Notes: generated by a model not told the origin, from the sequence alone. Numbered from the stretch's first letter, positions 34,122 to 42,436 are shown. The stretch: DNA of 60,276 bases from Hyphomonadaceae bacterium (GCA_027485145.1 JAIXRO010000169.1:1-60276); one strand, 5' to 3'. Made by a program: numbers and translations.

Positions 34122-35090
34122 TTAAGCATGATGCTCCAGCGACCGGGCTGCAAGCTTGGATTCCACAACGTCCCAGAATTTGGCAGTCGCATCAATGCCC
34201 GACAACCGCTTGAGGGCCTGCAGACCGGTTGGTGATGTGACATTGACCTCGGTCAGGCGTCCGCCAATCACGTCGATGCCGGTCAGCACCAGCCCGCGCC
34301 GTTTCAGTTCCGGACCGATGCGCGCGCAGATAAGTCTGTCGGCGGCTGACAGTTCCGTCGCCTCGGCCGTGCCGCCGACGACGAGATTGGAGCGCACCTG
34401 TCCGGCCTTTGGCTTGCGGTTGATGGCGCCCACCGGCTCACCGTCGATCAGGATGACGCGCTTGTCCCCGTCCGCAACCGCCGGGAGGAAGGCCTGAACC
34501 ATCACGGGCTCGCCCGACCGGCCAAGGAACAGTTCCAGCAGGGAATCGAGGTTTGAGTCGTCGGCCGTCAGCCGGAACACGCCCGCGCCGCCATGCCCAT
34601 AGAGCGGCTTCACGATGATATCGCGGTGTTTCTCGCGGAAGGCATCAATGACGCCCCGGTCGCGCGTCACCAGCGTGGGCGGCATGATGTCCGGAAACAT
34701 CAGCGGAAAGATCTTCTCGGGGCTCGAGCGCACACCGGCCGGATCGTTCAGCACCAGCGTCTGGCCGGACACTTCCTCCAGCAGATGGCACGCCGTGATA
34801 TAGCCCATGTCGAAGGGCGGATCCTGACGCATCAGGATCACATCGGTATCCTTGGCCAGGTCCAGGGTCCGCGCCTCGCCGAACACGCCGGGCGTCCCGG
34901 GCACGCGTTGCACGCGGGCAGGGCGTGCGCGGGCCGTCACGCGGCCTTCCGTCCAGGCGAGATCGCCCGGGCCATAGACGAAGATTTCATGACCGCGCGC
35001 CTGGGCGGTCTCGGCAAGGGCGAAGGTCGTATCGCCGTCGATGTTCACCCGCTCGAGCGGGTCCATCTGAATGGCTATGCGCAGTGTCAC
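34122..35090 (-). CDS. gshB: Glutathione synthetase GshB
   Basis: 322 residues from GTG at 35090, giving the family's N-terminus VTLRIAIQMDPLERVNIDGD. ATP-grasp landmarks are ILMRQDPPFDMGYITACHLLE, LVLNDPAGVRSSPEKIFPL, KPLYGHGGAGVFRL, QAFLPAVADGDKRVILIDGEPVGA, GQVRSNLVVGG, and TGIDVIGGRLTEVNVTSPTG. It joins gamma-glutamylcysteine to glycine with ATP in the cytosol. The two glutathione transferases of this window would use its product. Longer frames upstream would overlap the BON gene. Confidence 0.95.
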   Translation of the reverse strand: MTLRIAIQMDPLERVNIDGDTTFALAETAQARGHEIFVYGPGDLAWTEGRVTARARPARVQRVPGTPGVFGEARTLDLAKDTDVILMRQDPPFDMGYITACHLLEEVSGQTLVLNDPAGVRSSPEKIFPLMFPDIMPPTLVTRDRGVIDAFREKHRDIIVKPLYGHGGAGVFRLTADDSNLDSLLELFLGRSGEPVMVQAFLPAVADGDKRVILIDGEPVGAINRKPKAGQVRSNLVVGGTAEATELSAADRLICARIGPELKRRGLVLTGIDVIGGRLTEVNVTSPTGLQALKRLSGIDATAKFWDVVESKLAARSLEHHA

Positions 35091-35130
35091 GCGGTGAATG
35101 GCCCCCGTCCTTGCGGAAGGCTCGCGGGAA

Positions 35131-35835
35131 TCAGCGGCTTCCTGTGTCGTAACTCGCGCCCGAAAGTTCGGGCATCGGCTCGGTTGTATATGCCGCGTCC
35201 GGAGCCGGTTGATAAGTGGGGGGCGGCGCTTCCGTCGTGATCGGTGCAGCCTGGCGCCCTGCCAGGTCGCGAATGCGGACATAGGAGACAACCTGTTTGA
35301 CGCCGCCGACCACGCTGGCCTCTTCGGCCGCCGCCCGCACTTCATTGGCGTCGCGTGCAAAGCCCATCAGGTAGACCACGCCGCCATACGTCTCGACATT
35401 GATATTGACGCTCCTGACGGTGGACGAGCCAATCAGGCGGGCCCGGACGCGTCCGGTGATGATTTCGTCGGAGACGTTGGACATGAAGCCACCCGGCGGC
35501 TCGATCCGGATTTCGTTGGCGACATCCATGGTCCGCGAGGAACTCCACGCAATGCCTTCGGCGTAGGTGCGGTCGGCCGGCTCGTTCACCCGGCCGGACA
35601 GGAGGACGAGGCCATTGGCGACTTCCACGTCCACTTCGGCGAACTTGGCGCCGCTTTCGTTCAGCAGCTTGGCCTTGATCTCGTTCGAGGCGGTCGCATC
35701 GTCGACGGCCTCGCCCATCGTTTTTTCCTGCACGGAGGTCAGCCCGACGGCGCCCGCGGTTCCGAGCACGGCGGCAGCGCAACCGGACAGGGACAGGGCG
35801 GCGAGCAGGCAGGCAGGCGCAAGAACAGCACGCAT
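35131..35835 (-). CDS. BON-domain outer-membrane lipoprotein (OsmY/DolP type)
   Basis: 234 residues. The lipoprotein signal ends ALSLSGC with Cys at 19. Two BON domains follow: ~55-115 (NEIKAKLLNESGAKFAEVDV, NGLVLLSGRVNEPADR) and ~130-195 (ITGRVRARLIGSSTVRSVN, YGGVVYLMGFARDANEV). A Pro/Thr-rich tail comes last. The closest architecture is DolP (YraP), which supports envelope integrity. The start at 35835 has AGGAA eight bases upstream; the ATG at 35856 lacks a good site. Upstream, at 35937, begins an array of 11-bp repeats. Confidence 0.85.
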   Translation of the reverse strand: MRAVLAPACLLAALSLSGCAAAVLGTAGAVGLTSVQEKTMGEAVDDATASNEIKAKLLNESGAKFAEVDVEVANGLVLLSGRVNEPADRTYAEGIAWSSSRTMDVANEIRIEPPGGFMSNVSDEIITGRVRARLIGSSTVRSVNINVETYGGVVYLMGFARDANEVRAAAEEASVVGGVKQVVSYVRIRDLAGRQAAPITTEAPPPTYQPAPDAAYTTEPMPELSGASYDTGSR

Positions 35836-35936
35836 GGGAGTTTTCCTGACGTTCATGGGAGACCCGCTTTCATTACACACCAGATAGGGCGAAACTCGGG
35901 CATCATCCAAATGAAACCCTGTACAGGAACTGAACG

Positions 35937-35991
35937 TGGCCCGGAGCTGGCCCGGAGCTGGCCCGTAACTGGCCCGTATCTGGCCCGCTAT
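35937..35991 (+). repeat. Five tandem 11-bp repeats (TGGCCCGNANC)
   Basis: Units start at 35937, 35948, 35959, 35970 and 35981: TGGCCCGGAGC twice, then TGGCCCGTAAC, TGGCCCGTATC and TGGCCCGCTAT. A decayed sixth begins TGGCAAGCC. The TGGCCCG part is invariant and the last four bases drift. The 11-base period is close to one helical turn. The array sits between the divergent BON lipoprotein and rsfS genes. Confidence 0.9.
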
Positions 35992-36113
35992 TGGCAAGCC
36001 GCTGCGCCTTTTTGCTGGTTGCTGAGGCGCCGTCATGGTAACAATCGGGCAACGCAGCAGAAGGAGCCGTTGCCCTGTCATCCGCCAAAAGCCGGGTTGA
36101 GCCCCCCAAGACC

Positions 36114-36473
36114 GTGTCGCTCGCAGATATCAAGCTGCTTGCCGAATCGCTCTCAAAGGTCCTCGAAGACGACAAGGCCGAAGATCTGGCCTTCATCGAA
36201 CTTCAAGGCAAATCCTCCCTCGCCGACTTCATGATCATTGCGTCGGGCCGCTCCGGACGGCACGTGGCCGCGCTTGCGGACCATGTGGCGCAGGAGGCCA
36301 AACGCCTGACTGGCCGCCCGGCCAGTGTCGAGGGCATGGCCAATGCGGACTGGGTGCTGATCGATACCGGTGACGTGATTGTGCACCTGTTCCGCCCGGA
36401 AGTGCGCGAATTCTACAATCTCGAAAAGATCTGGATGACCGACCAGGCCCCGCACCGGGTCCGCGCGTCCTGA
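36114..36473 (+). CDS. rsfS: Ribosome silencing factor RsfS
   Basis: 119 residues from GTG. The RsfS/Iojap core is clear: AEDLAFIELQGKSSLADFMIIASGRSGRHVAALADHV, then EGMANADWVLIDTGDVIVHLFRPEVREFYNLEKIW. It binds uL14 on the 50S subunit and blocks subunit joining when nutrients are scarce. No Shine-Dalgarno precedes the GTG. A CTG at 36075 is in frame and has AGGAG eight bases upstream, adding 13 residues, so a rare CTG start is possible. RlmH follows after three bases, the usual pairing. Confidence 0.92.
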   Translation: MSLADIKLLAESLSKVLEDDKAEDLAFIELQGKSSLADFMIIASGRSGRHVAALADHVAQEAKRLTGRPASVEGMANADWVLIDTGDVIVHLFRPEVREFYNLEKIWMTDQAPHRVRAS

Positions 36474-36476
36474 TCC

Positions 36477-36941
36477 ATGCGGCTGCAGATTGTCGGGGTG
36501 GGGCGCCTGAAAGACGGCCCCGAGCGCAGTCTGGCCGATGACTACCTTGCCCGGGCCTTGCCGCTCGCCCGGCAACTCGGTTTTCGCGGCCCTGACGAGC
36601 ATGAAGTCGCCAGCGGCAATGGACTTGAGGCCGAAGGCGCCCGTCTGATCACGAAAGTGCCGGACGGCGCACTCTGCCTCCGCCTCGACGAAGGCGGCGA
36701 AAATCTAACCTCGCAGCACCTCGCCACAAGGCTCGCGCGCTGGCGCGATGACGGCCAGCGCGATGCGGTTTTCCTCATCGGCGGGGCCGAAGGCTACAGC
36801 GATTATGTCCGCCGCAAGTTCCCCGCAACATTGGCCTTCGGCGTACAGACCTGGCCGCACAGGCTGGTGCGCGCCATGCTGGCTGAGCAAATCTACCGCG
36901 CCATGACCATCCTGGCGGGAACGCCGTACCACAAAGCCTGA
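36477..36941 (+). CDS. rlmH: 23S rRNA (pseudouridine1915-N3) methyltransferase RlmH
   Basis: 154 residues, SPOUT-fold methyltransferase. Landmarks are MRLQIVGVGRLKDGPERSL, LCLRLDEGGENLTSQHLA, FLIGGAEGYSDYVRRKF (SAM-binding knot), and a C-terminal WPHRLVRAMLAEQIYRAMTILAGTPYHK that is almost invariant. It methylates helix 69 of 70S ribosomes. It is cotranscribed with rsfS. Confidence 0.95.
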   Translation: MRLQIVGVGRLKDGPERSLADDYLARALPLARQLGFRGPDEHEVASGNGLEAEGARLITKVPDGALCLRLDEGGENLTSQHLATRLARWRDDGQRDAVFLIGGAEGYSDYVRRKFPATLAFGVQTWPHRLVRAMLAEQIYRAMTILAGTPYHKA

Positions 36942-36947
36942 TGACGG

Positions 36948-36975
36948 GCGCCAAGGGGTAGGCAGGCCCCGGCGC
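36948..36975 (+). terminator. Hairpin after rlmH
   Basis: GCGCC + AA + GGGG pairs with CCCC + GGCGC (nine pairs, one internal bulge), seven bases after the rlmH stop and without a T-run. Beyond it, up to 37169, I see no gene. Confidence 0.4.
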
Positions 36976-37169
36976 TCAGGGGGGAGAAAACGCCAGGGCC
37001 TGGTGAACATCCGGGCTTGGAGAGGGCGAGCCGTTTCGGCGCCGCCCGGATATTCGTTCCCTTTACGCTGCGCCCCGCAACTGGATCACCTCTCGGGCGA
37101 ATTTCTTGTCCGTTGCCGCCGCGACCTCAACCGCATTAAGGAATGTCGGCGACGCAGGAGACAGAACCA

Positions 37170-38465
37170 ATGCCAAGCGGAGGAATGTGGCGCATCTACG
37201 GGCCGGTGATCCTGATCGCTCTGGCGGGGTTTATCCTGACCCTCTTCCTGATGGATCCGGCGCCGCCGAAGAAGATCCGGTTCGGGGCAGGGGCGCAGGG
37301 CGGCGCGTACCATGCCTACGCCGAGCGCTATCAGCGCCTGCTTGCCGAACAGGGCGTCGAAGTCGAACTCGTCGATACCGCCGGCTCGATCGACAATCTG
37401 CGGCTGCTGGAAGATGACTTTCTCGATGTCGCGCTGGTGCAGGGCGGCCTGTCCGGCATCACCGAGCGCAAGCAGCTTCGCTCGCTCGGCGGCCTGTTCG
37501 AGGAGCCTTTCTGGGTCTTTGTCCGGTCAGATCTCGCCGTTGAGAATTTCGGCGACCTGAAAGACCTGCGCGTCTCCATTGGCCCCGAAGGATCGGGCAC
37601 ACGTGCGCTGGCGACCATCCTTCAGTCCGAATATGGCGGCGACTGGTCCGAAAGCGCGCGCGCAGCGCTGGCCAGCGCGGACGCCGAAGCGGCCCTGCGC
37701 AAGGGTGAACTGGATGCCGCGGCATTCGCGGCCTCGCCGCAGGCCCCGTATGTCCAGTCACTTTTGCGGGCCGAGGGCATCCGGCTGCTGCCCTTCGACC
37801 GGGCCGAAGCCATCGCGCGGCGAACCGATGGTCTGTCCTCGGTCACGCTCCTGCGCGGTATTGCCGATGTCGGCGCCGACATTCCGGCAAGCGATGTGCC
37901 GCTGTCGGCCGCCGTCGCCCAACTCGCCGTGCGCAGCGACACCCACCCGGCGATCGAAGCCGTGCTGCTCGATGCCGCGACCGCGATCCACGCCGAACGC
38001 AGCCTCTTTGCGCCCGCCGGCCGGTTCCCGAATGTCCAGAATGCCGACTTGCCGGTCAGCGCCCAGACGACGCGGTTCTACCGCGATGGCCCGTCCTTCC
38101 TGAGACGGTACTTTCCGTTCAGCGTTGCGAACTTCCTTGACCGGGCCTGGGTGCTCGCGATTCCGCTCCTGACACTGGCCTTCCCGCTCGTGCGCGCCGC
38201 CCCGCCGATCTATCGCTGGCGCGTCCGGCGCCGGATCTACGTCTGGTACAAGGACCTGCGCGCGCTGGAAGACGAGGGCCGCGCGACCCCGCCGGGGGAT
38301 CCCCGCGTGTCGGTGATCAGCCGGCTCGAACAGCTGCAGGCCGATATCGGCCAGCTGGACGTCCCGCTCTCCTATACGGACGACTTGTATCGCCTGCGCG
38401 GCCATGTCGAGTTCGTGAAACAATTGCTGCGCACGGCGCCGGTCGAGACAGCGGCGATCGCCTAG
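37170..38465 (+). CDS. Membrane-anchored TAXI-family solute-binding protein
   Basis: 431 residues from the ATG at 37170 (AGGAG nine bases upstream); an ATG at 37143 is in frame but has AAGGA touching it. Order: a membrane helix (~9-30), a TAXI/TRAP periplasmic binding domain (FGAGAQGGAYHAYAERYQRLL; DTAGSIDNLRLLEDDFLDVALVQGG; VSIGPEGSGTRALA), a second helix near 330 (WVLAIPLLTLAFPLVRAAPPIY), and a basic, probably cytosolic ~95-residue tail. No TRAP permease gene is nearby, so it may be a sensor or orphan binding protein and not part of a transporter. Confidence 0.75.
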   Translation: MPSGGMWRIYGPVILIALAGFILTLFLMDPAPPKKIRFGAGAQGGAYHAYAERYQRLLAEQGVEVELVDTAGSIDNLRLLEDDFLDVALVQGGLSGITERKQLRSLGGLFEEPFWVFVRSDLAVENFGDLKDLRVSIGPEGSGTRALATILQSEYGGDWSESARAALASADAEAALRKGELDAAAFAASPQAPYVQSLLRAEGIRLLPFDRAEAIARRTDGLSSVTLLRGIADVGADIPASDVPLSAAVAQLAVRSDTHPAIEAVLLDAATAIHAERSLFAPAGRFPNVQNADLPVSAQTTRFYRDGPSFLRRYFPFSVANFLDRAWVLAIPLLTLAFPLVRAAPPIYRWRVRRRIYVWYKDLRALEDEGRATPPGDPRVSVISRLEQLQADIGQLDVPLSYTDDLYRLRGHVEFVKQLLRTAPVETAAIA

Positions 38466-39205
38466 AGCAGGCCTGCCGCCTTCGCGTCCGCCTGAAAGGT
38501 CCGTGAGACGGGCGCCATCTTGCCGGATGGCAGCTTCAGCGCGATGCGGCCGCCTTCGCGTTTGACGTCCTGGACGGCCGCCTTGGACACCCACCAGGAC
38601 CGGTGCACCTGCAAACCGCCGGCTCCCTCCAACTCGCGGATCGCATCGGCAAGCCGCATCAGGACAAGTTCCTCGCCGAGATTGGTGTGCACGCGCAGGT
38701 AATGGTCTTCCGATGAGATCGCATGCAGTTCGGCTTGCCGGAACTTGAGAGGAAGGCGCGCCAGGAACGCACGTGCCGCGTCCGGCGTTATCAGATCCGA
38801 TGAACCCGCCGGCTTCTGAAACGCGATGGCCAGGACGTACCCGCCCAGCACCATGACCACGCAGACCGCGAACACGTAAAGGTACTGGACCGGCAGCGCC
38901 GCGAACGACATCGCGCCCGCCAGCACGGCGGAATAGGCATAAAGCGCGGCGGTGACGGGTATGGCGATCAAGGCGGCACCCGCCGCAATCCGCAAGGGCA
39001 GCGGCCAGGGCTCGAACCGCGTGCCGAAGATGAACGGGATGATGAAGGCGGACGAGGCCGTCCCGGTGCCGATCGTGATCAGCCACATGGAATATCGCAG
39101 CCAGAGCGGGCCGGTCACGCCATAGATGCCGAACCAGGTGAACACGCCGGCCAGCACGATGACGAGGGCCACGTTCTGCAGCAGGCTTCGCAACTGGGAA
39201 GTCAC
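38462..39205 (-). CDS. Membrane-anchored LytTR-family transcriptional regulator
   Basis: 247 residues with GTG at 39205 as the chosen start (AGGGG eight bases upstream; GTG 39214 is an alternative). Four membrane helices cover ~10-135 (ALVIVLAGVFTWFGIYG; MWLITIGTGTASSAFIIP; AGAALIAIPVTAALYAY; YLYVFAVCVVMVLGGYVLA). A C-terminal LytTR DNA-binding domain spans ~150-247 (ISSEDHYLRVHTNLGEELVLMR; LQVHRSWWVSKAAVQDVKREGG; SRTFQADAKAAGLL). No receiver or kinase is present. It is divergent from a DUF2306 membrane protein, its likely target and partner. Its stop overlaps that of the TAXI gene by four bases. Confidence 0.82.
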   Translation of the reverse strand: MTSQLRSLLQNVALVIVLAGVFTWFGIYGVTGPLWLRYSMWLITIGTGTASSAFIIPFIFGTRFEPWPLPLRIAAGAALIAIPVTAALYAYSAVLAGAMSFAALPVQYLYVFAVCVVMVLGGYVLAIAFQKPAGSSDLITPDAARAFLARLPLKFRQAELHAISSEDHYLRVHTNLGEELVLMRLADAIRELEGAGGLQVHRSWWVSKAAVQDVKREGGRIALKLPSGKMAPVSRTFQADAKAAGLL

Positions 39206-39336
39206 CTGTTTCACCCCTGCATTTGACGCTTCGCGAACGGTAATGGCGTCATTTCGCGAAGGATTCCAGCCGGAACACGTAGTTGCCGTGGCGAGCCGCC
39301 CGGCGGCCTGCGAGGACGAACTGGCCGGGCGGCAAA

Positions 39337-39358
39337 CCGTCCATAACCCGTCCATAAC
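39337..39358 (+). promoter_or_regulatory. Perfect tandem 11-bp direct repeat, candidate LytTR operator
   Basis: CCGTCCATAAC occurs twice back to back (39337-39347 and 39348-39358), ending 19 bases before the DUF2306 ATG. LytTR domains bind pairs of short direct repeats on one DNA face. The known spacing is about two helical turns, so a one-turn period would be unusual. Binding by the adjacent LytTR protein is inferred. Confidence 0.5.
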
Positions 39359-39377
39359 CTCTGGAGAGTCCAAACCG

Positions 39378-39932
39378 ATGACCACCGTTGAAGCCCACCT
39401 GTCCACCCGCCCGCAGTTTTCCCTCTGGGCCTGGCGCAAGGCCAACATCAACAAGATCAACGTCGCGATCGGCGTCGTCGTCTTTGGCGTCATCAGCTGG
39501 CTGATCCTGCAGCAGATGCCGCCGGTGCGTTTCCGGCTGGACGTGACACCCCTTCTGGCGGCGCCCGCGATGGTGCAGGTGCACGTGGCCGCGGCCATCA
39601 CCGCCTTTACCGTCGGCTGCATCCTGATGATGGGGGTCAAGGGAAACACGATGCACCGGTTGCTCGGCTATGGCTGGGTGGCGGCGATGGCGACAACCGC
39701 CATCAGCTCCTTCCTGCTGTTCGGCCCGGTCGGCAGCCATCTCAGCCTCATTCATGCGCTGTCGGCCTGGACGCTGATCGTCCTGCCGATGGGCATTGCG
39801 GCCGCGCGCGGTGGCAACATCAAGGCTCATCGCCAGGCGATGACCGGCGTGTTCACGGGCGGCATGCTGATTGCCGGCCTGTTCACCTTCCTGCCTGGCC
39901 GCCTGATGTGGGACATCTTCTTCACGACCTGA
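39378..39932 (+). CDS. DUF2306 family membrane protein
   Basis: 184 residues from the ATG at 39378 (TGGAGAG upstream). Five hydrophobic helices at about 28-50, 62-85, 95-115, 120-145 and 152-175. Conserved-looking His residues lie at helix ends (MVQVHVAAAITAF; TMHRLLGYGWVAAM; LSLIHALSAW; KAHRQAMTG), a pattern that could bind heme or metal, although no function is established. Its only obvious partner is the divergent LytTR regulator. Confidence 0.75.
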   Translation: MTTVEAHLSTRPQFSLWAWRKANINKINVAIGVVVFGVISWLILQQMPPVRFRLDVTPLLAAPAMVQVHVAAAITAFTVGCILMMGVKGNTMHRLLGYGWVAAMATTAISSFLLFGPVGSHLSLIHALSAWTLIVLPMGIAAARGGNIKAHRQAMTGVFTGGMLIAGLFTFLPGRLMWDIFFTT

Positions 39933-40011
39933 TTTTTGACCAAGCCTTACGGCTGTTGCAGAAGCCCGCTACAAGCCTCCTCAACACATCGGGTCGTTGA
40001 GGAGGCAAATC

Positions 40012-41181
40012 ATGAAAAACATCACGGCAATCGCGGCGCTGTCATTGCTCGCAGCCTGCCAGTCGCCAGCGGAGATACCGCTGATCGGCGATGCCTTCGC
40101 GCCGAAAACCGCGGAAGATGCCCTCGAGCCTTACTACCGCACGCTGCCGGACGATTTCTTCCCTTATGCGCCGAAGGGTCCTGTGCTTCCGGCGGCCGAC
40201 GCCGTGCTGACGCGCATTCTGGTGGGCTCGTGCCTCGACGAGGAAAAGGGCGACAGCGCCACGCTGCGCACGATTGCCGCCCAGCAGGCCGACCTGTTCC
40301 TGATGATCGGCGACAACGTCTATGGCGACAAGGACGGACCCGCCAACATCAACAACCAGCCGGAACTCGACGAGCTGCGCGCAAGCTTCCGCGACCTCGC
40401 CGCGCGGGAGGATTTCAAGGCCGTGCGGGCGAAGTTCCCGATGATGGTGGCCTGGGACGACCATGATTACGGCGCCAATGATGCGGGCAGGGGGTTCGTC
40501 TTCAAGCGGCTTGCCGAGCGCATCCATGAACGGTTCTGGGGTCTCGATGACAAGGATGTCGGCGCTTATCCGGGCACCTATTACGCGCGCACGTTTGGCC
40601 CCGAAGGCCAGCGCACGCAGGTGATCGTGCTCGACACGCGCTTCTTCCGGTCCAACCTGACGCCGACCGACGAATGGAACAAGAAAGGCAAGGAGCGCTA
40701 TATCCCCTCCGCTGATCCCGAGCAGGACATGCTGGGCAATGACCAGTGGACCTGGCTGGAAAACCGGCTGCAGGACCCCGCCGACGTGCGCCTGATCGTC
40801 TCGTCCATCCAGGTCCTGCCGACCGATGGTCACGGCTTCGAGGCCTGGGCCACGCTGCCGAAGGAACAGGCACGCCTCTACAACCTCGTGCGCGAAACCG
40901 AGGCCAAGGGCGTCGTGTTCGTGTCGGGCGATCGCCACACGGCGTTCCTCTACAAGGACGAGGCAGCGCTGCCTTACCCGGCTTACGAGTTGACCGCGTC
41001 TTCGATGAACCTCTCCTTTGCGGAGACTTCGGCCGAGATGGACAAGGCGCAGCTCGGAGAGGGGTACCCGCCCGAGAATTTCGGCGCGATCGGAATCGAT
41101 TGGGCGGCGGGCACCGTCAGCCTCGAGGTGAAGTCGAACACCGGCGAGACCGTGCGCCAGGCGACCACGACCTTCCGTTGA
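40012..41181 (+). CDS. PhoD-like phosphatase/metallophosphoesterase lipoprotein
   Basis: 389 residues from the ATG at 40012 (GAGGAGG upstream). The lipoprotein signal ends SLLAAC with Cys at 16. PhoD-like metal-site motifs are LVGSCLDEEKG, LFLMIGDNVYGD, AWDDHDYGANDAG, VIVLDTRFFRS, and FVSGDRHTAFL. The family hydrolyses phosphomonoesters or diesters with calcium and iron. Anchoring in the outer membrane or periplasm is expected. An MFS carrier follows 13 bases after the stop. Confidence 0.85.
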   Translation: MKNITAIAALSLLAACQSPAEIPLIGDAFAPKTAEDALEPYYRTLPDDFFPYAPKGPVLPAADAVLTRILVGSCLDEEKGDSATLRTIAAQQADLFLMIGDNVYGDKDGPANINNQPELDELRASFRDLAAREDFKAVRAKFPMMVAWDDHDYGANDAGRGFVFKRLAERIHERFWGLDDKDVGAYPGTYYARTFGPEGQRTQVIVLDTRFFRSNLTPTDEWNKKGKERYIPSADPEQDMLGNDQWTWLENRLQDPADVRLIVSSIQVLPTDGHGFEAWATLPKEQARLYNLVRETEAKGVVFVSGDRHTAFLYKDEAALPYPAYELTASSMNLSFAETSAEMDKAQLGEGYPPENFGAIGIDWAAGTVSLEVKSNTGETVRQATTTFR

Positions 41182-41194
41182 TCCCGTAACGCCG

Positions 41195-42436
41195 ATGTCG
41201 GGCTACCGGAATGTGATCACGCTGATCTTCGCGATCTGCCTGATGCAGGCGGCTGCGAGCTTTCTTGGCGTCATCACACCGGTCGGGCTGACCGAACTGA
41301 AGGCCGGTGAAGCGCTCACCGGACTGATCGGCGCCGTTTACTCGGCCGGTTTCATGGCGGGCGCCTGGGCCGGGCCGGCCTTGCTCGGCCGCTATGGCAC
41401 CATCCGGCTCTATGCGGCCGCGGCGGCCGTCACTGCGGTGTGCGCGCTGGTCATGGGCATGGTGCCTGGCATTGCAGCCTGGGGCGCAGCGCGTGTGATG
41501 CAGGGCATCGGCTTCGGCCTGTTGTTCGCCAGCGCCGAAAGCTGGCTCGGTCATGCCACACCGAGCGACCGGCGCGGCGACGTCATGGGGTTCTATTACT
41601 TCCTCTCGCGGATCGCCGGCATGCTCGCCCCGTTCCTCGCTTTCGGGCTGTCGGCGCTCGATCCGCGCGGCCTCAGCTGGGTGTCGATCCTGCTTTGCCT
41701 GTCGCTCGTCACGCTCTGCCTGACGCGTCAGGAGGAGCCAGCCCCGCCCGCGCGCGAGGTGATGAATCCGGTCGATCTGTTCCGGCTCGCGCCCTCGGCG
41801 GTGACCGGGTGTTTCCTGGCCGGACTTCTCAACACCGGCACGCTGGCCCTTTTGCCCACCTGGACCAGCACGTTTTCAATCGGCGGCGGTGGCACGGCGG
41901 CGGCGGCCTGGGCGGCGGCCGCGGCCGCAGGCGGCGCGCTTCTGGTCCAGTGGCCGGCCGGGCGGATTTCCGACCGGGTGGAGCGGCGGATCGTGGTCGC
42001 GGTGCTGTCCCTGTTCTCGGGCGCTGCGGCGCTCGCCCTCGCGGCCGGTGGCACGCGGTTCAGCGAGCCGGCGGTGCTCGCCTTGCTGTGCCTTTGGGGG
42101 GCAGGGGCGTTTGCGTTTTACGGTGTGTGCGCTGCCCATGCGATCGACCGCGGCGGCCCGGGGCGGATTCCGCAAGTGATGAGCGGCATCCTGTTCGTCT
42201 GGGCAGCAGGCTCGGTGATCGGCCCGGTACTCTCGGGCGTCGCGATGAGCCTCGGCGGGCCGCAGGCCCTTTTCGGGGTGGCCGCGTTCGGTCTTTTCCT
42301 GCTGGCCGGGATCATGCTTGTGCGCAGCCGCGTGCGTCCGGCGCCGGTGCCGATGGCCTCGGACGGCTTCATGCCCGCGGAGGCCACATCCTCCACCTTG
42401 GCCAATCCCGACGCGCGGCAGGCCGGGCAAACATGA
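41195..42436 (+). CDS. MFS transporter (YcaD/UMF-like)
   Basis: 413 residues, 12 membrane helices. Landmarks are LIFAICLMQAAASFLGVITPVGL, IGAVYSAGFMAGAWAGPALLGRYG, ARVMQGIGFGLLFASAESWLG, and GFYYFLSRIAGMLAPFL. These recall the YcaD family of MFS carriers of unknown substrate. A Gly/Ala-rich insertion lies between helices 6 and 7-8. It is likely cotranscribed with the upstream phosphatase, which hints at import of a dephosphorylated product, but this is only contextual. Confidence 0.8.
   Translation: MSGYRNVITLIFAICLMQAAASFLGVITPVGLTELKAGEALTGLIGAVYSAGFMAGAWAGPALLGRYGTIRLYAAAAAVTAVCALVMGMVPGIAAWGAARVMQGIGFGLLFASAESWLGHATPSDRRGDVMGFYYFLSRIAGMLAPFLAFGLSALDPRGLSWVSILLCLSLVTLCLTRQEEPAPPAREVMNPVDLFRLAPSAVTGCFLAGLLNTGTLALLPTWTSTFSIGGGGTAAAAWAAAAAAGGALLVQWPAGRISDRVERRIVVAVLSLFSGAAALALAAGGTRFSEPAVLALLCLWGAGAFAFYGVCAAHAIDRGGPGRIPQVMSGILFVWAAGSVIGPVLSGVAMSLGGPQALFGVAAFGLFLLAGIMLVRSRVRPAPVPMASDGFMPAEATSSTLANPDARQAGQT

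Noticed and set aside
33294-34235. A 313-codon plus frame running out of the alpha/beta hydrolase into the gap and beyond
   Set aside because: It is out of frame with the hydrolase and antisense to the lipoprotein and gshB; no coding signs.
35937-36000. CRISPR-like reading of the 11-bp repeats
   Set aside because: Units are only 11 bases and directly adjacent without spacers; no cas gene is nearby.
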